Assembly: GCA_003427395.1 (NCBI GenBank)
Contig: BFEA01000044.1
Coordinates: 925,858-953,468 of the forward strand
DNA from: Chara braunii
Lineage: Eukaryota > Streptophyta > Charophyceae > Charales > Characeae
Direction: 5' to 3'
DNA length: 27,611 bases
Shown: positions 9,629 through 18,867 of the stretch, one piece after another
Position numbering within the stretch: position 1 is the first letter of the stretch
How the letters are laid out: each line of letters starts with the position of its first letter
The notes under the pieces: generated by a model
Told to the model about the DNA's origin: nothing
Databases searched by the model: none
Seen by the model: only the letters and a program-made list of their open reading frames with translations
Made by a program: the position numbers and the translations under genes

Positions 9629-11582
9629 CGAGCCTGTCTGTATTTAGGACAATATTTAATGATATGGGCAGGGTCACCGCAGTAAATGCACTGCCCCTGC
9701 TCCATTCGTTGCTGCCATACTTTCTGGTCCAGGCCCAGATCCTCCCAAGGCCGTCCCTGGGGCCAGCCTGGGTGCCATCCTCCTCTCCTCTGAGGTGACC
9801 CTCCACCTCGTCGCTGTGGAGACCGACTAGGACCTTGACGATTCGGCGGGGGACCTTGACGATTCGGCGGGGGACCTTGACCCCTACCTCCCTCTTGATG
9901 GCTCTTTGGGCCGCCAACCCCTTGTGCGCCCGATCCTCGGCCTCCCGTGGCCTGGCCCCTTCGGCCCTGGCCTCCTCTGCCCTGCAGCCTCCCTCCAGCC
10001 GCTACAACAGCATAAGACCTCCCCTGTCCTACACTGTTGTCCTCCTCCTCAAGTCCCCACTCAATCTGGCTGTAGGGGACCTCATCAGTACCACCTTCCT
10101 CCAATGTAAGGATCATGTGATCCTTGGCCCTGACTTGGCCAGAGATGGTACGACCTTTCCACTTTTTACCCTTGTCTAAGTCCTTATGCCAGAAAGTGGA
10201 AACAGGCATGGACTTTGCCTCGAACAGCACCACTTCTCTAATCAGCGCATCATACGTCATAGTGGGTTGTTGGGACTTGTCAAAGAAGTGCCCTTGTAAG
10301 GGCTCTGGCATGGCACGATAGAAGAGTTGGACCAGTTGGGACTCAGTAACCCCATGGTCCGGGACGGCCACCAGGTCGTCCATGACAGCTTTGAGTGCCC
10401 TTGCACTCTTCCACTATCGTGAGTGGATGGGGAGAAGTTTATCAGAGGCTCTAACGCCTCTTCTCAGATGAGCAAATCGCTCCCTTAGGAGCTTGAGGAA
10501 TTGAGAGAGGGGGGTGACTTTGGAATAAACGACCATGTTGTTTTCACAACCGGCCGCGCGCACGAGAGACCTAGCGAAGCTAGCCGCCTCATCCTTGAAG
10601 GCCTGGAAGGCTACCAGGACCTGGTCATCCTGTGCAATCAAATGTAGGTGAATATATGTATTGACACTTGCCTCCCGTCAGACTTCCCGCCATAGGCATC
10701 TGCGAACTTCAGCTTGACTGGTTCCCTGCGGGGTCTAGACTCACTCTCAGCGGTGGCTACTACCTTGGCGCCCTCAATGGCGCCCTCACAAAACTTCCTT
10801 ACGCCCTCTTTTAATCCTTTCACTTCGGCCCCGACGTGGGTCACCACGTCGCGCGCAAACTCTCTAAAGCCGGCCCGCATGGCCTGCAGGGCCACATCGT
10901 GACCCCTGTTGCTTTGGCGTTCCTCCAACCACGCCTCGCTTAGTACCTCCAGGTACCCTAAGATCTTGTCTAATTTCGCGGGTACTTCCGCTTGGGCCTG
11001 CACCTCTTGTCTACACCCTTGTACTTTCTCCACTTTTGCGGCCAATCGGGCAGCTTCCTCCCTCCTTCTCTTCTTCTCCCTTTTCATGCGCAGCTTCCAC
11101 TCCAACTTTTTCTCATCTTCTGTCTCTTGGCGTTCCAGGGGCTCATCTATCATTTCCAAAGCCCTGGCAAACGCCTCCTTCTCCTCATGTGGCACATACA
11201 GCTGCGCCTCCTCATCTTCTCCCAAAGACAAATTTTCCACCCACTCACTGATCTTCTTCTCCAATTTTGCATCTTCCTCTGTCGTGCCACTGCTCTCCCC
11301 TCTTTCTTCCCTACGTCTTCTTTCAAGGCGTTCTTCCTCTTCTTCTGCTGCTGCTGCTTCCTCTTCAGCAGCCTTTCTTCTTTCTTCCTCCTCCTGCTCA
11401 ACCCTCATCATCTCCTCCTCCAACTTTTTCCTTTTCGCCGCTTGCTCCTCTGCGATCGCTTTTAACTTCGCCTGCTTCAGGAGCTCTCTCCTTTCCTTAT
11501 TCTCTCTCACTAGGGCGGCCATCTGCTCTTGTTGAGCCGGAGTATAGGGGCTAGTACTCTTCCCACTACAGGCGTCAACCAT
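9592..11582 (-). pseudogene. Element B gag (coiled coil, capsid domain, zinc knuckle)
   Basis: Gag forms the particle and binds the element RNA. The start ATG at 11582 has a strong context (ACCATGG). The first 170 or so residues are extremely rich in Glu, Lys and Arg, a predicted long coiled coil. A retrotransposon gag (capsid) domain follows (FLKLLRERF to QLVQLFYRAMPEPL), then a Gly/Arg/Pro/Gln tail and one CX2CX4HX4C zinc knuckle (CIYCGDPAHIIKYC, 9690-9649). The frame shifts near 10665-10680, where some capsid sequence may also be missing, and TAG interrupts at 10416-10414. The tail contains a 21-bp tandem duplication (about 9830-9872) giving GPPPNRQ twice. The gag stop at 9594-9592 overlaps the protease frame, which is -1 relative to gag. 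Confidence 0.9.
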
Positions 11583-12875
11583 GGTGATAAGTGTACAACC
11601 GGGTCAACGGTTCCAAACCTCACCACTTAGACTCTAACCCCTGACCGACAAACTTACTAACTCAATCTAGAGACTCACAGAATCCGGACAGGGATCCTGT
11701 AAACTAAGGTCTCTAGCCTAGACCTACTCTAAGGCTGTCACTACAAGACCTATTGCTGATCAGGAGGCATTTAAGGAGATCCCCCGTAACTCCTCAGGAA
11801 TTGTTTAACATCGCAGACAGGATGACGCGATCAGCAGGCCTTCTCAAGACTTAGACGGCCCGTCGTGCAGCCCACAGCTCAGATTTCGAGCCTACCGTGC
11901 CACACCGAGCAGCCCGCCGGTCAGTACCGGTCCTTGGGAGGGTTCGTGTCCTCCGGGACAGTCGAGTCGTCAGACACAGTCTTTAGAACTACTCAGCCTG
12001 GCAGGGGTTTGGTCAACAAGGCCCTATCCTTCATCCACAGAGTTCCTACACCTGAACAGAAGAGACTCGATGCAGAAAGAAGAGACAGACAGACTTGACT
12101 CAGCAAGTACAACAGGGTGTGTGCACATCCATAGGGCGAGGGGACAGACTGAAGGCTTGGTGAGAATATACCAGCTCCAGCTTGGTCAAACTCGTGGTCA
12201 ACAGTCTTGGTCAACGCTGCAGTCAACGCTGCAGTCAACGCTGCAGTCAACCCTCGGTCAACCCCCGGTCAACTCCGGTCAGCGCCCGGTCAACACCTCC
12301 GGTCAACTCCTTCGGTCAGCTATGGCGGTCGACTTCTCCTTCCTTCTCTTCACCTCGCCTCTTTCTTCTTCACCCTGACTGTCTTCTTTCTCTCTCTCTT
12401 TTTTTTTTTTTTTTTTTCGTCTCTCCCTTACATCCTCAGCTATGGCTTCCTTCACCCTCCTTGGTCCCCTCCTTTGTCCTCTCTCTCTCCCTCTTCGTTA
12501 CTCCGTGGCCCGCGGCTATGGCAGCTTCCTTCCTCCTCGTGGGACTGCACGGCGCACTTCACAAGTAAGTGACAACCAAACTTGTATCGCTCATCTCTCT
12601 CCTCTCCCTCTCTCTCTCTCCCTTCTCGTCGTAGCGATGTCTTCGACGCAGGTACGTGGTAAGCCAATCCTGTATCGCTCAACCTTTCACTTTCCTCTCT
12701 CTCTCTCTTTCTCTCTCTGTCTTCTTCTTCGTCGTGGTCTTCTCTGCAGGTGTGCGCGGCAGCTTCTTCGACCTCCAGGTCCGCTATGGCAGACTTCTCC
12801 TCTCGGCGGCCACCTCAGCTATGGCGCAGCATCTCCCTGCGACGCACAACGCGGCGCGTGGAATAGCGGGTACCT
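11583..12875 (-). other. Element B 5' untranslated leader
   Basis: About 1.3 kb lies between the primer binding site and the gag ATG, with no conserved coding sense. It contains a GGTCAAC-type tandem array (about 12182-12315), a 19-base T run on the plus strand near 12399-12417, several TC tracts, a duplicated block (TGTATCGCTCA near 12583 and 12672) and five GCCATAGC octamers in element sense (plus-strand starts 12319, 12439, 12515, 12783, 12818). The leader may carry packaging signals, but the sequence alone does not show this. Confidence 0.7.
12182..12315. repeat. GGTCAAC-type tandem array in leader
   Basis: A 12-bp unit, CTGCAGTCAACG, repeats three times from about 12219. Shorter variants of (C)GGTCAAC follow, giving at least ten related GTCAAC or GTCAGC words. 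Confidence 0.8.
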
Positions 12876-12887
12876 GCTCCGATACCA
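12876..12887 (-). other. Element B primer binding site (tRNA-iMet type)
   Basis: On the minus strand TGGTATCGGAGC starts two bases after the end of the 5' LTR. The standard plant retroelement site complementary to initiator methionine tRNA is TGGTATCAGAGC, so one base differs. Its place next to the LTR fixes the LTR border at 12889. Confidence 0.88.
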
Positions 12888-12888
12888 A

Positions 12889-13791
12889 TGCAATCAGACT
12901 CGCTTTCGTTCACACTTTACATGCATGCAAACAGCAGCGCAGCGAACTGGCGACATGCGCCCACTCAATACTCAGAGATATGGTCACCCAAATACAAGTT
13001 CACTTTCAATGGTTATGGCGACACAGCGCCCATACAATTCTCTGTTCGCATGCAGTGGATCACCCTCGATATCCCACACGCGACTCTCTGAACACACACA
13101 CACACACGCTGAACTCTAACTACAGCTATGGCGGCTATGGCCGCCGCCTATCGCTATGGCTAAGCTTCGTCTCTCTGTCCACTTCGTCTTCGGGCTCACT
13201 GCAGACCTCCTTGCACAAGTCGCTGTGGCAGCACTTCCGCATGGCTCACGCAGGAATGAATGAATGGCTGGGCGCTGCCTCCTGATTTATACTTCTGCAG
13301 CTCGTTGGTCTGGCCCTTTCCCATGCCCGAAGTGCACACAGTCCCATGCGGTACTTGCCAACTGGGGACTAGACTGCTGACTCAGCACGGGTAGACTCCA
13401 CCACTTGACCACTTGCCTCGCCACTTGCCCACTTGCCTCAGTCTAAACGTGGGCAACTTCGAAAGGCCACTACTGGGACCTTCCGAAAGGCCATAGACTT
13501 GGCCTTTCTTGACTGTAGCAGCTACGACTTTGACCCTTCTAGACTGTAGCAGCTACGACCTTGACCTTACGGGAAAGCTACAGCTACGACTTCTAGACCT
13601 GACTAAGACTCCTACTCGACAGGTCTACAGATTGAACCCCGGCGACCTCTGGACCCTACGACAGTCTACCACTGTTACAAATACACAGGTCACGGGTTCA
13701 ACTCTAAGGGTCGACACAGGTACTGTGCACAGGTAAGGGATCGAGCCCTGGGATTTGCATCAGCTACTGCGAACTGGTGAATACCGTTTCA
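12889..13791 (-). repeat. Element B 5' LTR
   Basis: This 903-bp repeat matches 3905-4844 at about 97 percent by eye, with roughly two-thirds of differences being transitions. In element orientation it starts TGAAACGG and ends TGATTGCA next to the primer binding site. It has a CA repeat near 13092-13107 and three GCCATAGC octamers (antisense at 13125, 13134, 13153). It should carry the element promoter. Confidence 0.95.
13285..13291 (-). promoter_or_regulatory. TATA-like box in 5' LTR
   Basis: TATAAAT on the minus strand, about 500 bases into the LTR, conserved in the 3' LTR at 4315-4309. It is the best promoter candidate for element B. Confidence 0.55.
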
Positions 13792-13795
13792 AAAG
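13792..13795. repeat. Target site duplication of element B, right copy (AAAG)
   Basis: Follows the LTR terminal CA and matches 3901-3904. Confidence 0.65.
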
Positions 13796-13908
13796 AGAAA
13801 AAATGAATCAAATCAAGCAACAATAAACAAAATAAATACAATAATCAAGAATAAAAATAGTCAAAATAATATACTACAACTATACAGTAAGAATCTAGGC
13901 TACCGGAG
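13796..13908. other. AT-rich flank of element B (right side)
   Basis: A/T-dominated sequence with many AATA and CAAA words and no gene sense. It is the continuation of the target site interrupted by element B. Confidence 0.6.
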
Positions 13909-14295
13909 TGGCCCGGGTCCACTTGCTCGGCCGGGCCAAAAAGAAATAAAAAAATTAAAAATTAAAACAAAATCAAAATTGTTTTTTTTATTTTAATTTT
14001 TATCAGTGCTAAATACCCGGTCCTACCGGGGGGTCCACCCCCAACCGGAACCGGGCCGGTGGGACCGGCCGGTCGACCGGCCCGGTTGGCCCCCGGTAGG
14101 CTATAGCGCATTCCCAAAAAAAGGCCGGTTCGAATTTTTAATGGGCCAGGAGGCCTCCCCACGGGTTGTGGGGGCCTCCTGGCCAATAAAAAATTCGAAC
14201 CGGACTTCTTTTGGGAGGCCACGAACATTGCAAACGGCGGCCTCTCTGGACCGCTGTATCAAGGAAGATCGGCGGCCCAGACGAGGCCGCCGTTT
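13909..14295. repeat. Cluster of five consecutive palindromes
   Basis: Five inverted repeats stand side by side. (1) TGGCCCGG 13909-13916 with 13931-13938. (2) An imperfect AT palindrome at about 13943-14002. (3) CCTACCGGGGG 14022-14032 with 14090-14100, enclosing AACCGGGCCGGT 14049-14060 with 14076-14087. (4) A long hairpin with arms 14124-14161 and 14169-14203 and a 7-base loop, the arms matching except for a two-base gap and one or two mismatches. (5) AAACGGCGGCCT 14232-14243 with 14284-14295. Outer bases of hairpin 4 (TCCCAAAAA and TTTTGGGA) extend the pairing imperfectly. There is no coding sense. It could be a foldback or MITE relic, or folded U3 sequence of an LTR. Confidence 0.85.
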
Positions 14296-14333
14296 TTGAA
14301 TCTTGGAGGGAGGGCAGTTCTCCTCCGATTTCC

Positions 14334-14389
14334 CGCCCGTCGTCGGCCTCCCACCCGTCACCCGCCCGTCGTCGGCCTCCCGCCCGTCA
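14334..14389. repeat. Two copies of a 29-bp tandem repeat
   Basis: CGCCCGTCGTCGGCCTCC begins both copies, at 14334 and 14363; they differ at one base over 27. Related CCCGTC words continue to about 14450. The segment then ends in GCCCAGGTAAGT (14482-14493), which looks like a splice donor or LTR motif. No gene is recognised here. Confidence 0.75.
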
Positions 14390-14500
14390 CCTTCCTCCTG
14401 CCCGTCGCCGTGGCGCAGCGCCCGTCGCCGTCCTCCCACCCGTCCCCGTCCATGGTCGTGGCCGTGGCGCAGCGCCCGCCGCCCAGGTAAGTGGCGCGTC

Positions 14501-14560
14501 CTCTTCTTCTTCTTCTTCTTCTTCTTCTTCTTCATCATCTTGCTAAAAATTAGTACTTCC

Positions 14561-14597
<37 letters not shown>

Positions 14598-14757
14598 ATT
14601 TTTTTCTTCTTCTTCTTCTTCTTCTTCGTCTTCTTCCTCCTCTTACTAAAGCTCCCTCCTCTCGAGAATACGCGCGCAAGCAAGCAAGCAAGAGAGAGAG
14701 GGAGAGAGAGAGAGAGAGAGTCGTTTTTGTGAGAGAGAGAGAGAGAGGGTGCGCAAA
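14501..14757. repeat. CTT, GA and CTT microsatellites
   Basis: CTT repeats run from 14501 to 14533, GA from 14564 to 14595, CTT/TTC at about 14601-14640, GA at 14691-14720 and GA again at 14731-14748. They end at an N gap. Nothing else is recognisable. Confidence 0.95.
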
Positions 14758-14769
14758 NNNNNNNNNNNN
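14758..14769. other. Assembly gap (12 N)
   Basis: Twelve unresolved bases lie between a GA tract and a TC tract. The true length is unknown, and opposite-strand repeat types meeting at a gap suggest an uncertain join. Confidence 0.95.

Positions 14770-14838
<69 letters not shown>
14770..14838. repeat. TC microsatellite
   Basis: About 69 bases of TC with one or two interruptions, starting directly at the gap. Confidence 0.97.
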
Positions 14839-15296
14839 TGCGGCATGGACTTTGGCAGGCACCGTAGGCCTGGTAGGCATGGCGTTATGGTCGTTGGTTT
14901 TCGAAGACCACTGACTGTTTATATGCAAGTTAGCTGTATTTTAGTCGCCTTGTCTGACTTGGGTTATTTGCGTCTTGCTGTGCATGCTTGATTGCGCAAA
15001 ATGCAGCGCAGGAGAGCAAGTAAAAAGTGAAGTTGTTTGGTTTATAGTACTTTATACTGCCGTCTTCATCGGAATAGAACTGCCGGTAATCATCGCTGCA
15101 TTTGAGGCAACTTCCAGTCTCGCTACAGCGATAATGACGGGATGTTCTAATCGGGTGTGTAGACGGCACTTTCGACTTTCACATTTTCAGATTTTCTAAG
15201 CCTTTCTTTTTTTCGCCTTTTATGAAGGGGAAAGGAAGGGGGCAGGGTCTTGAATTTTATTTTTACTTGGTTAACACCTCTTCATTGTGGTTGCAG
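14839..15296 (+). other. Presumed intron of the organellar DNA polymerase gene
   Basis: No conserved exon is visible. The stretch ends in a T-rich segment and TTGCAG, a good 3' splice site for the exon at 15297. The residues that should precede IHDEV in the polymerase are not encoded here. Confidence 0.6.
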
Positions 15297-15458
15297 ATTC
15301 ACGACGAGGTGATTTTGGAGGGCCCTCAGGAAACAGCAGAGGAAGCTCTTTCTCTGGTCCGACACATAATGGAACATCCATTTGCAGGCGAGAACCCGCT
15401 TCGGGTGAAACTTTCTGTCGACGCCCGCTATGCGGGCAATTGGTACGAGGCCAAGTAG
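15297..15458 (+). CDS. POP: Plant organellar DNA polymerase (POP, PolA family), last exon
   Basis: This exon encodes the 53 C-terminal residues of the DNA polymerase that copies plastid and mitochondrial DNA. It starts with IHDEVILEGP, the family A motif C whose Asp is one of the two metal-binding catalytic residues. It ends LSVDARYAGNWYEAK and TAG (15456-15458), as plant organellar polymerases do. A 3' splice site (TTGCAG, ending 15296) precedes it in phase 0. A long GA tract starts 26 bases after the stop. No other exon of the gene is upstream within reach. An earlier exon lies downstream at 17564-17758, beyond a sequencing adapter, which indicates misassembly and not a true order. Confidence 0.92.
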   Translation: MHDEVILEGPQETAEEALSLVRHIMEHPFAGENPLRVKLSVDARYAGNWYEAK

Positions 15459-15479
15459 TACACCCGCGAGGCTGGTGGC

Positions 15480-15483
<4 letters not shown>

Positions 15484-15547
<64 letters not shown>

Positions 15548-15565
15548 CTTTTTTTTTTTTTTTCC
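15484..15565. repeat. GA microsatellite followed by T run
   Basis: About 61 bases of GA, then a T run at 15549-15563. It lies within the probable 3' untranslated region or flank of the polymerase gene. Confidence 0.95.
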
Positions 15566-16470
15566 ATCTACTGCTGCCGCCGCCACGTCTAGGGCCTGTA
15601 CAGAGAATATCAGAGTCTGCAATGATGTTTCCCTCCAAAAGGGAGGAGGTACCGGTTGCTCGGAGGCCGAGCGGCCTGGAAGTCACCGCCCAAGAGGCAA
15701 GCAGGCCGCTATATCTCCAGGAGGAGCGAAGAGGTCCTCCTCATTCTGTAGTGTGCAAGTTGGCGACACACTGTTGGAGTGCTGGCTGGAGCAGCGCTGC
15801 TGGGGAAGGTCTCCCAGCTCCCCACCTTGGCTATGGTGGAGGAGCTCGGATAGGAGGAGGAGGAAGAAGAGACTAGGAAGGGGGAGTGCCAGAGGTACTT
15901 ACCTGCTATGGTGGACGCCATCCTCATCACCTTGGTGGGCGCTGCATCTGGATGGCCCCATTGAGGGTAGAGCTACATCAAGAAACTTTGAGGCAGAGTC
16001 AGGCATGGCGGCCTGCGCCACAGCAGCTAGCTGCTTCAAGTTTTGAGTTGTTTGCACATCAGGGCAAGGCCCTAGCAGTCCACCATAGCCTCGGCCTTCA
16101 GGAAGAGGGAGGAAAAGAGTGGCCATGGCTATGGTGGACCTCATGTTGTACCTGCAGTAGAGGAGGGATTCGGACATTGATTCTGGTTCAGCCATTCAAC
16201 ATTATTATTATTATTTTTTGTGAAATAAAGAGGGGAGTAGAAAAGGAGGAGGAGAGTGGCTGGCGAGAAGAAGGGAATTATGATTCAATTATCATTGGTC
16301 TTTGCTGGTGTACATCTTCTTCCTCTTTCTTTCTTCTTCTTCTTCTTCTTTCCCTCTCTCTCCTCTCAAGTTCATTCATTTCTTTTGCAATTGGACGGCA
16401 TTGTGCTTTCTCATGAATTTGTACTTCGAAATTGGCCAGGATCGTAACAGATATGTTTTCCACGTGCATG
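15566..16470 (+). other. Non-coding stretch with LTR-like traits
   Basis: There is no recognisable protein. TATATC near 15702, CTTACCTG at 15898-15905 and CTATGGTGGA words near 15831, 15906 and 16129 recall the LTR units elsewhere in the window. An ATT triplet run is at 16202-16215, and a TTC tract at 16331-16350. No termini or target duplication are visible, so an LTR relic is only a suggestion. Confidence 0.35.
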
Positions 16471-16900
16471 AGAACAGAGGCAGCATCCCACCCCCTCTTT
16501 CCTGCCCGGCATCTAAAGCATCTTATGACTGCCATCACCACTCCCCCATATCTCCGACATGCATGTAAAGCATCCTGTGACACCACTGATGCAAAGCATG
16601 TCTCAATCCCATCACAAGTACTCCTCCCCTTCAACTCATCCGACGAGCATGCTGAGACCCCAGTCAGTACACCCTGTCCCCCGCCCCCACTTGCCCCAAT
16701 GTGTATGCAAATCACCTTGCACAATCCAATCGCTCTCCCTCCCATGTGCAAGCAAAGAATCTTGTGACCCCATCAATGCTTCCCCTTCCTGCAAACATGC
16801 ACGTAAAGCATATTGTACCCACCATAGATCCTTCTACTCACCCACAACATGCATGCAAAGCACCTTGCAAACCACGGTTGATGCACCTTGTGTGTGCAGT
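16471..16900. repeat. Degenerate minisatellite
   Basis: The theme CATGCATGTAAAGCATCCTG, followed by TGACACC- or TGACCCC-like words and C-rich spacer, recurs with many changes at about 16558, 16596, 16700, 16745, 16799 and 16850. Spacing is irregular, roughly 50 to 100 bases. A related array lies at 22385-23030. Confidence 0.65.
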
Positions 16901-16979
16901 GCCATAGAAGTGCCATCAACTCTCTCCCTGAAGACTGCCCCCACCCCTCTCCCCCAGCAGTTTAAGTTGCTGCTAGAGC

Positions 16980-17097
<118 letters not shown>

Positions 17098-17135
17098 CTG
17101 TCTCTTATACACATCTAGATGTGAATAAGAGACAG
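17098..17135. other. Nextera mate-pair junction adapter left in the assembly
   Basis: CTGTCTCTTATACACATCT (17098-17116) is exactly the Nextera transposase mosaic end. It is followed at once by its inverse AGATGTGAATAAGAGACAG (17117-17135), which has one mismatch at 17124. The two back to back form the circularisation junction of Nextera mate-pair libraries. It is not biological, and it marks a chimeric join. Confidence 0.96.
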
Positions 17136-17563
17136 CACGTATGCCCCCCACGAATAGATTGGAGCAATTTTTTTTTTGAAAAAAAAAAAAAAAAAAAAGA
17201 CTTTTTCTGAAGTTTTTCAGAGTTTCTGATCATTTAAGTAAATTTCTTGATTTAATGCGATGATGCATTTTAGTCAAGTTTAGGAATCTCTAGGCAACTG
17301 TACCATTTTACAAAAGCTAGACGTAACATTGAACATTCCAACTGTACCCTGATGAACTCTTTTTCCTTTCTTTCATATCTGGCCCCATGGTCCTATGGTC
17401 TAATAGTCCCATGGTCCTATGGCCCCATGCTCCCCATGGTCCCATGGTTATTTCGTTCCATCTTGAAAACTACGGTAGGGTCCCAGTTCAGTGTGGTGTG
17501 ATTGTCCCCTGCAGTCACCCTATCCCTCGTTGACGACGACCGTTGCTGTCTGTGTGTGCGCAG
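17136..17563 (+). other. Presumed intron upstream of polymerase exon
   Basis: It contains an A run (17179-17199), AT-rich sequence, and a short array of CCCATGGTCCTATGG-like words at 17391-17448. It ends in TGTGTGCGCAG, the 3' splice site for the next exon. No protein is recognised. Confidence 0.6.
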
Positions 17564-17758
17564 CTGGAATTGCGGTTGTTGGCGCAATTGACGAACTGTA
17601 AAAGCATGTTGGAAGCATTCCGGGCAGGCGGCGATTTCCATTCGAGGACGGCGATGAACATGTATGACCATGTCAAGAAGGCAGTCGATCGTGGTGAAGT
17701 TATTCTTGAGTGGGCCCGAAGGGATGGAGATGATAAACCTCGTGCGCCGCTTTTGAAG
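17564..17758 (+). CDS. POP: Plant organellar DNA polymerase (POP, PolA family), internal exon
   Basis: This 65-codon, phase-0 exon lies between a GCGCAG acceptor (ending 17563) and a GGTATG donor (17759). It reads LELRLLAQLTNCKSML, then GGDFHSRTAMNMY, then EVILEW and KPRAPLLK. LELR is the end of polymerase motif A, whose catalytic Asp would be in the previous exon. GDFHSRTA matches the (G)DIH..TA block of bacterial Pol I. The segment from MNMY to PLLK is the insertion typical of plant organellar enzymes. In the protein this part lies some 200 residues before the last exon at 15297-15458, yet it maps 2.1 kb downstream on the same strand. No disabling change is visible within the exon. Confidence 0.92.
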
Positions 17759-18170
17759 GTATGTTTTGCAATTTTGGAAGTGGGTGGGACTTCGGTTGTG
17801 GCCCTATTCCCCTCAGATAATCTTTCTTGCCGTAATCCCCCCAGGGCCCAGACAATGTTTCTGGCCATACTCCCCTCAGATAATACTGTTTCTGGGCCAT
17901 TTTTTGGCCAGATTCCTCTCAGTTAATGCTCCTTGGGCCATTTTCTGGCTCTATCCCCTCAGATAACTCAGGTAATCTGCTTTTTTTTTTTTTTTTTTTT
18001 TAAATTAACTCGAAGATAGTATCTGCCAATCAACTCACTCACAGAGAATTGTCTTTACACAAGAAGGTGCGGCTATGCCCACCGGCAAGTTCTGTTAGGT
18101 ATGGTCGCTCTCTCCCTGAGCCTCTTCCTTAGATAATTCTTCTGGCCATATTCCCCTCAGACTAAATGAT
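17759..18170. repeat. Degenerate repeat (TTTCTGGCCATATTCCCCTCAG type) in presumed intron
   Basis: A unit of roughly 50 bases containing CTGGCC(A)TA..CCCCTCAGATAA recurs near 17801, 17862, 17898, 17942 and 18141. A T run at 17981-18001 interrupts it. The next polymerase exon is not found. Confidence 0.7.
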
Positions 18171-18774
18171 TTCGCGCTGTGTCGGTCCCGAGTCCCGGTC
18201 CCAGAGTCCCAATTGGCCCCATTCCCAGATGTTCCCAGGCCCACTAGGTCCCAGTAGGTCAAGTCCCAGGGCAGTAGAGTTCCGTAGGGGTCGCAGTCCG
18301 GTAGAGTTGGGTACGGAAGACCGACACAGAAAGTCAAGTCCCAAATTCCAATGTTGCAGCAGCGCCCCAAGAAAATCGGGAGACTTCCGGAATGTCACAA
18401 CATGCAGCAAGACAGGCCACGGCCGACCGGTACCGGTCTGAAGCAGGCAAAGCAAGTCATCGACTTCCATTTATAGACCAGTTGTTCAGTCCCGAAGTTG
18501 CTGAAGCGTTGCTGGTTGCTTGTGCGATAGCACGGTTTGGACAGAGGGTAGTGCCAGGAGGAGAAGCAGGCGCCGGCGAGGAAGGAGACATCCATAGCTA
18601 GGAGAGGGGGGAGGTAGAAGGCGGCCATAGCCGCGAAGCATTGGGAAGTTATATTGCAGTTGTATTCGAGGTATACCTCAGGCTAAGAGAGAGAGGGAGC
18701 ACAGCAAGGACAGAGCAACACAAGTGAGGAGAGAGGGAGAGAGGGAGAGAGGAGAGAGAGGAGAGAGGAGAGTT

Positions 18775-18777
<3 letters not shown>
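18171..18777 (+). other. LTR-like non-coding stretch
   Basis: A GTCCC-rich segment (18183-18300) precedes TTTATAGA (about 18471), GCCATAGC at 18624-18631 and a GA tract. The order resembles the other LTR-like units here, but no terminal repeats are seen. No protein is recognised. Confidence 0.3.
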
Positions 18778-18812
<35 letters not shown>

Positions 18813-18813
18813 N

Positions 18814-18864
<51 letters not shown>
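18778..18864. repeat. GA then TG microsatellite with one-N gap
   Basis: GA at 18778-18812, one N at 18813, then TG to 18864. The N sits exactly where the repeat type changes, so the join may be artificial. Confidence 0.95.

Positions 18865-18867
<3 letters not shown>

Larger units (their letters stand above)
3905..13791 (-). mobile_element. Element B: complete, degenerate Ty3/gypsy chromovirus carrying a nested LTR
   Basis: All parts of an LTR retrotransposon are present on the minus strand: 5' LTR 13791-12889, primer binding site 12887-12876, leader, gag 11582-9592, protease-RT-RNase H, integrase with chromodomain ending at 4883, short purine tract, and 3' LTR 4844-3905. AAAG flanks both outer ends. 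Total length is 9887 bp; removing the nested LTR and one target copy leaves 8834 bp. The LTRs differ by roughly 27 substitutions and six indels counted by eye, about 3 percent, so insertion was not very recent. Every coding part carries stops or frameshifts, so the copy is not autonomous. Confidence 0.95.

Noticed and set aside
10909-11535. Long plus-strand open frame rich in Ser and Leu
   Set aside because: It is the antisense of the Glu/Lys/Arg coiled coil of gag, whose codon pattern keeps the opposite strand open.
12442-13119. 225-residue plus-strand frame
   Set aside because: It spans the primer binding site and LTR border of element B on the opposite strand and consists largely of Ser/Leu from TC tracts.
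14101-14914. Several long frames on both strands
   Set aside because: They are produced by palindromes and microsatellites and pass through an N gap; no domain is visible.
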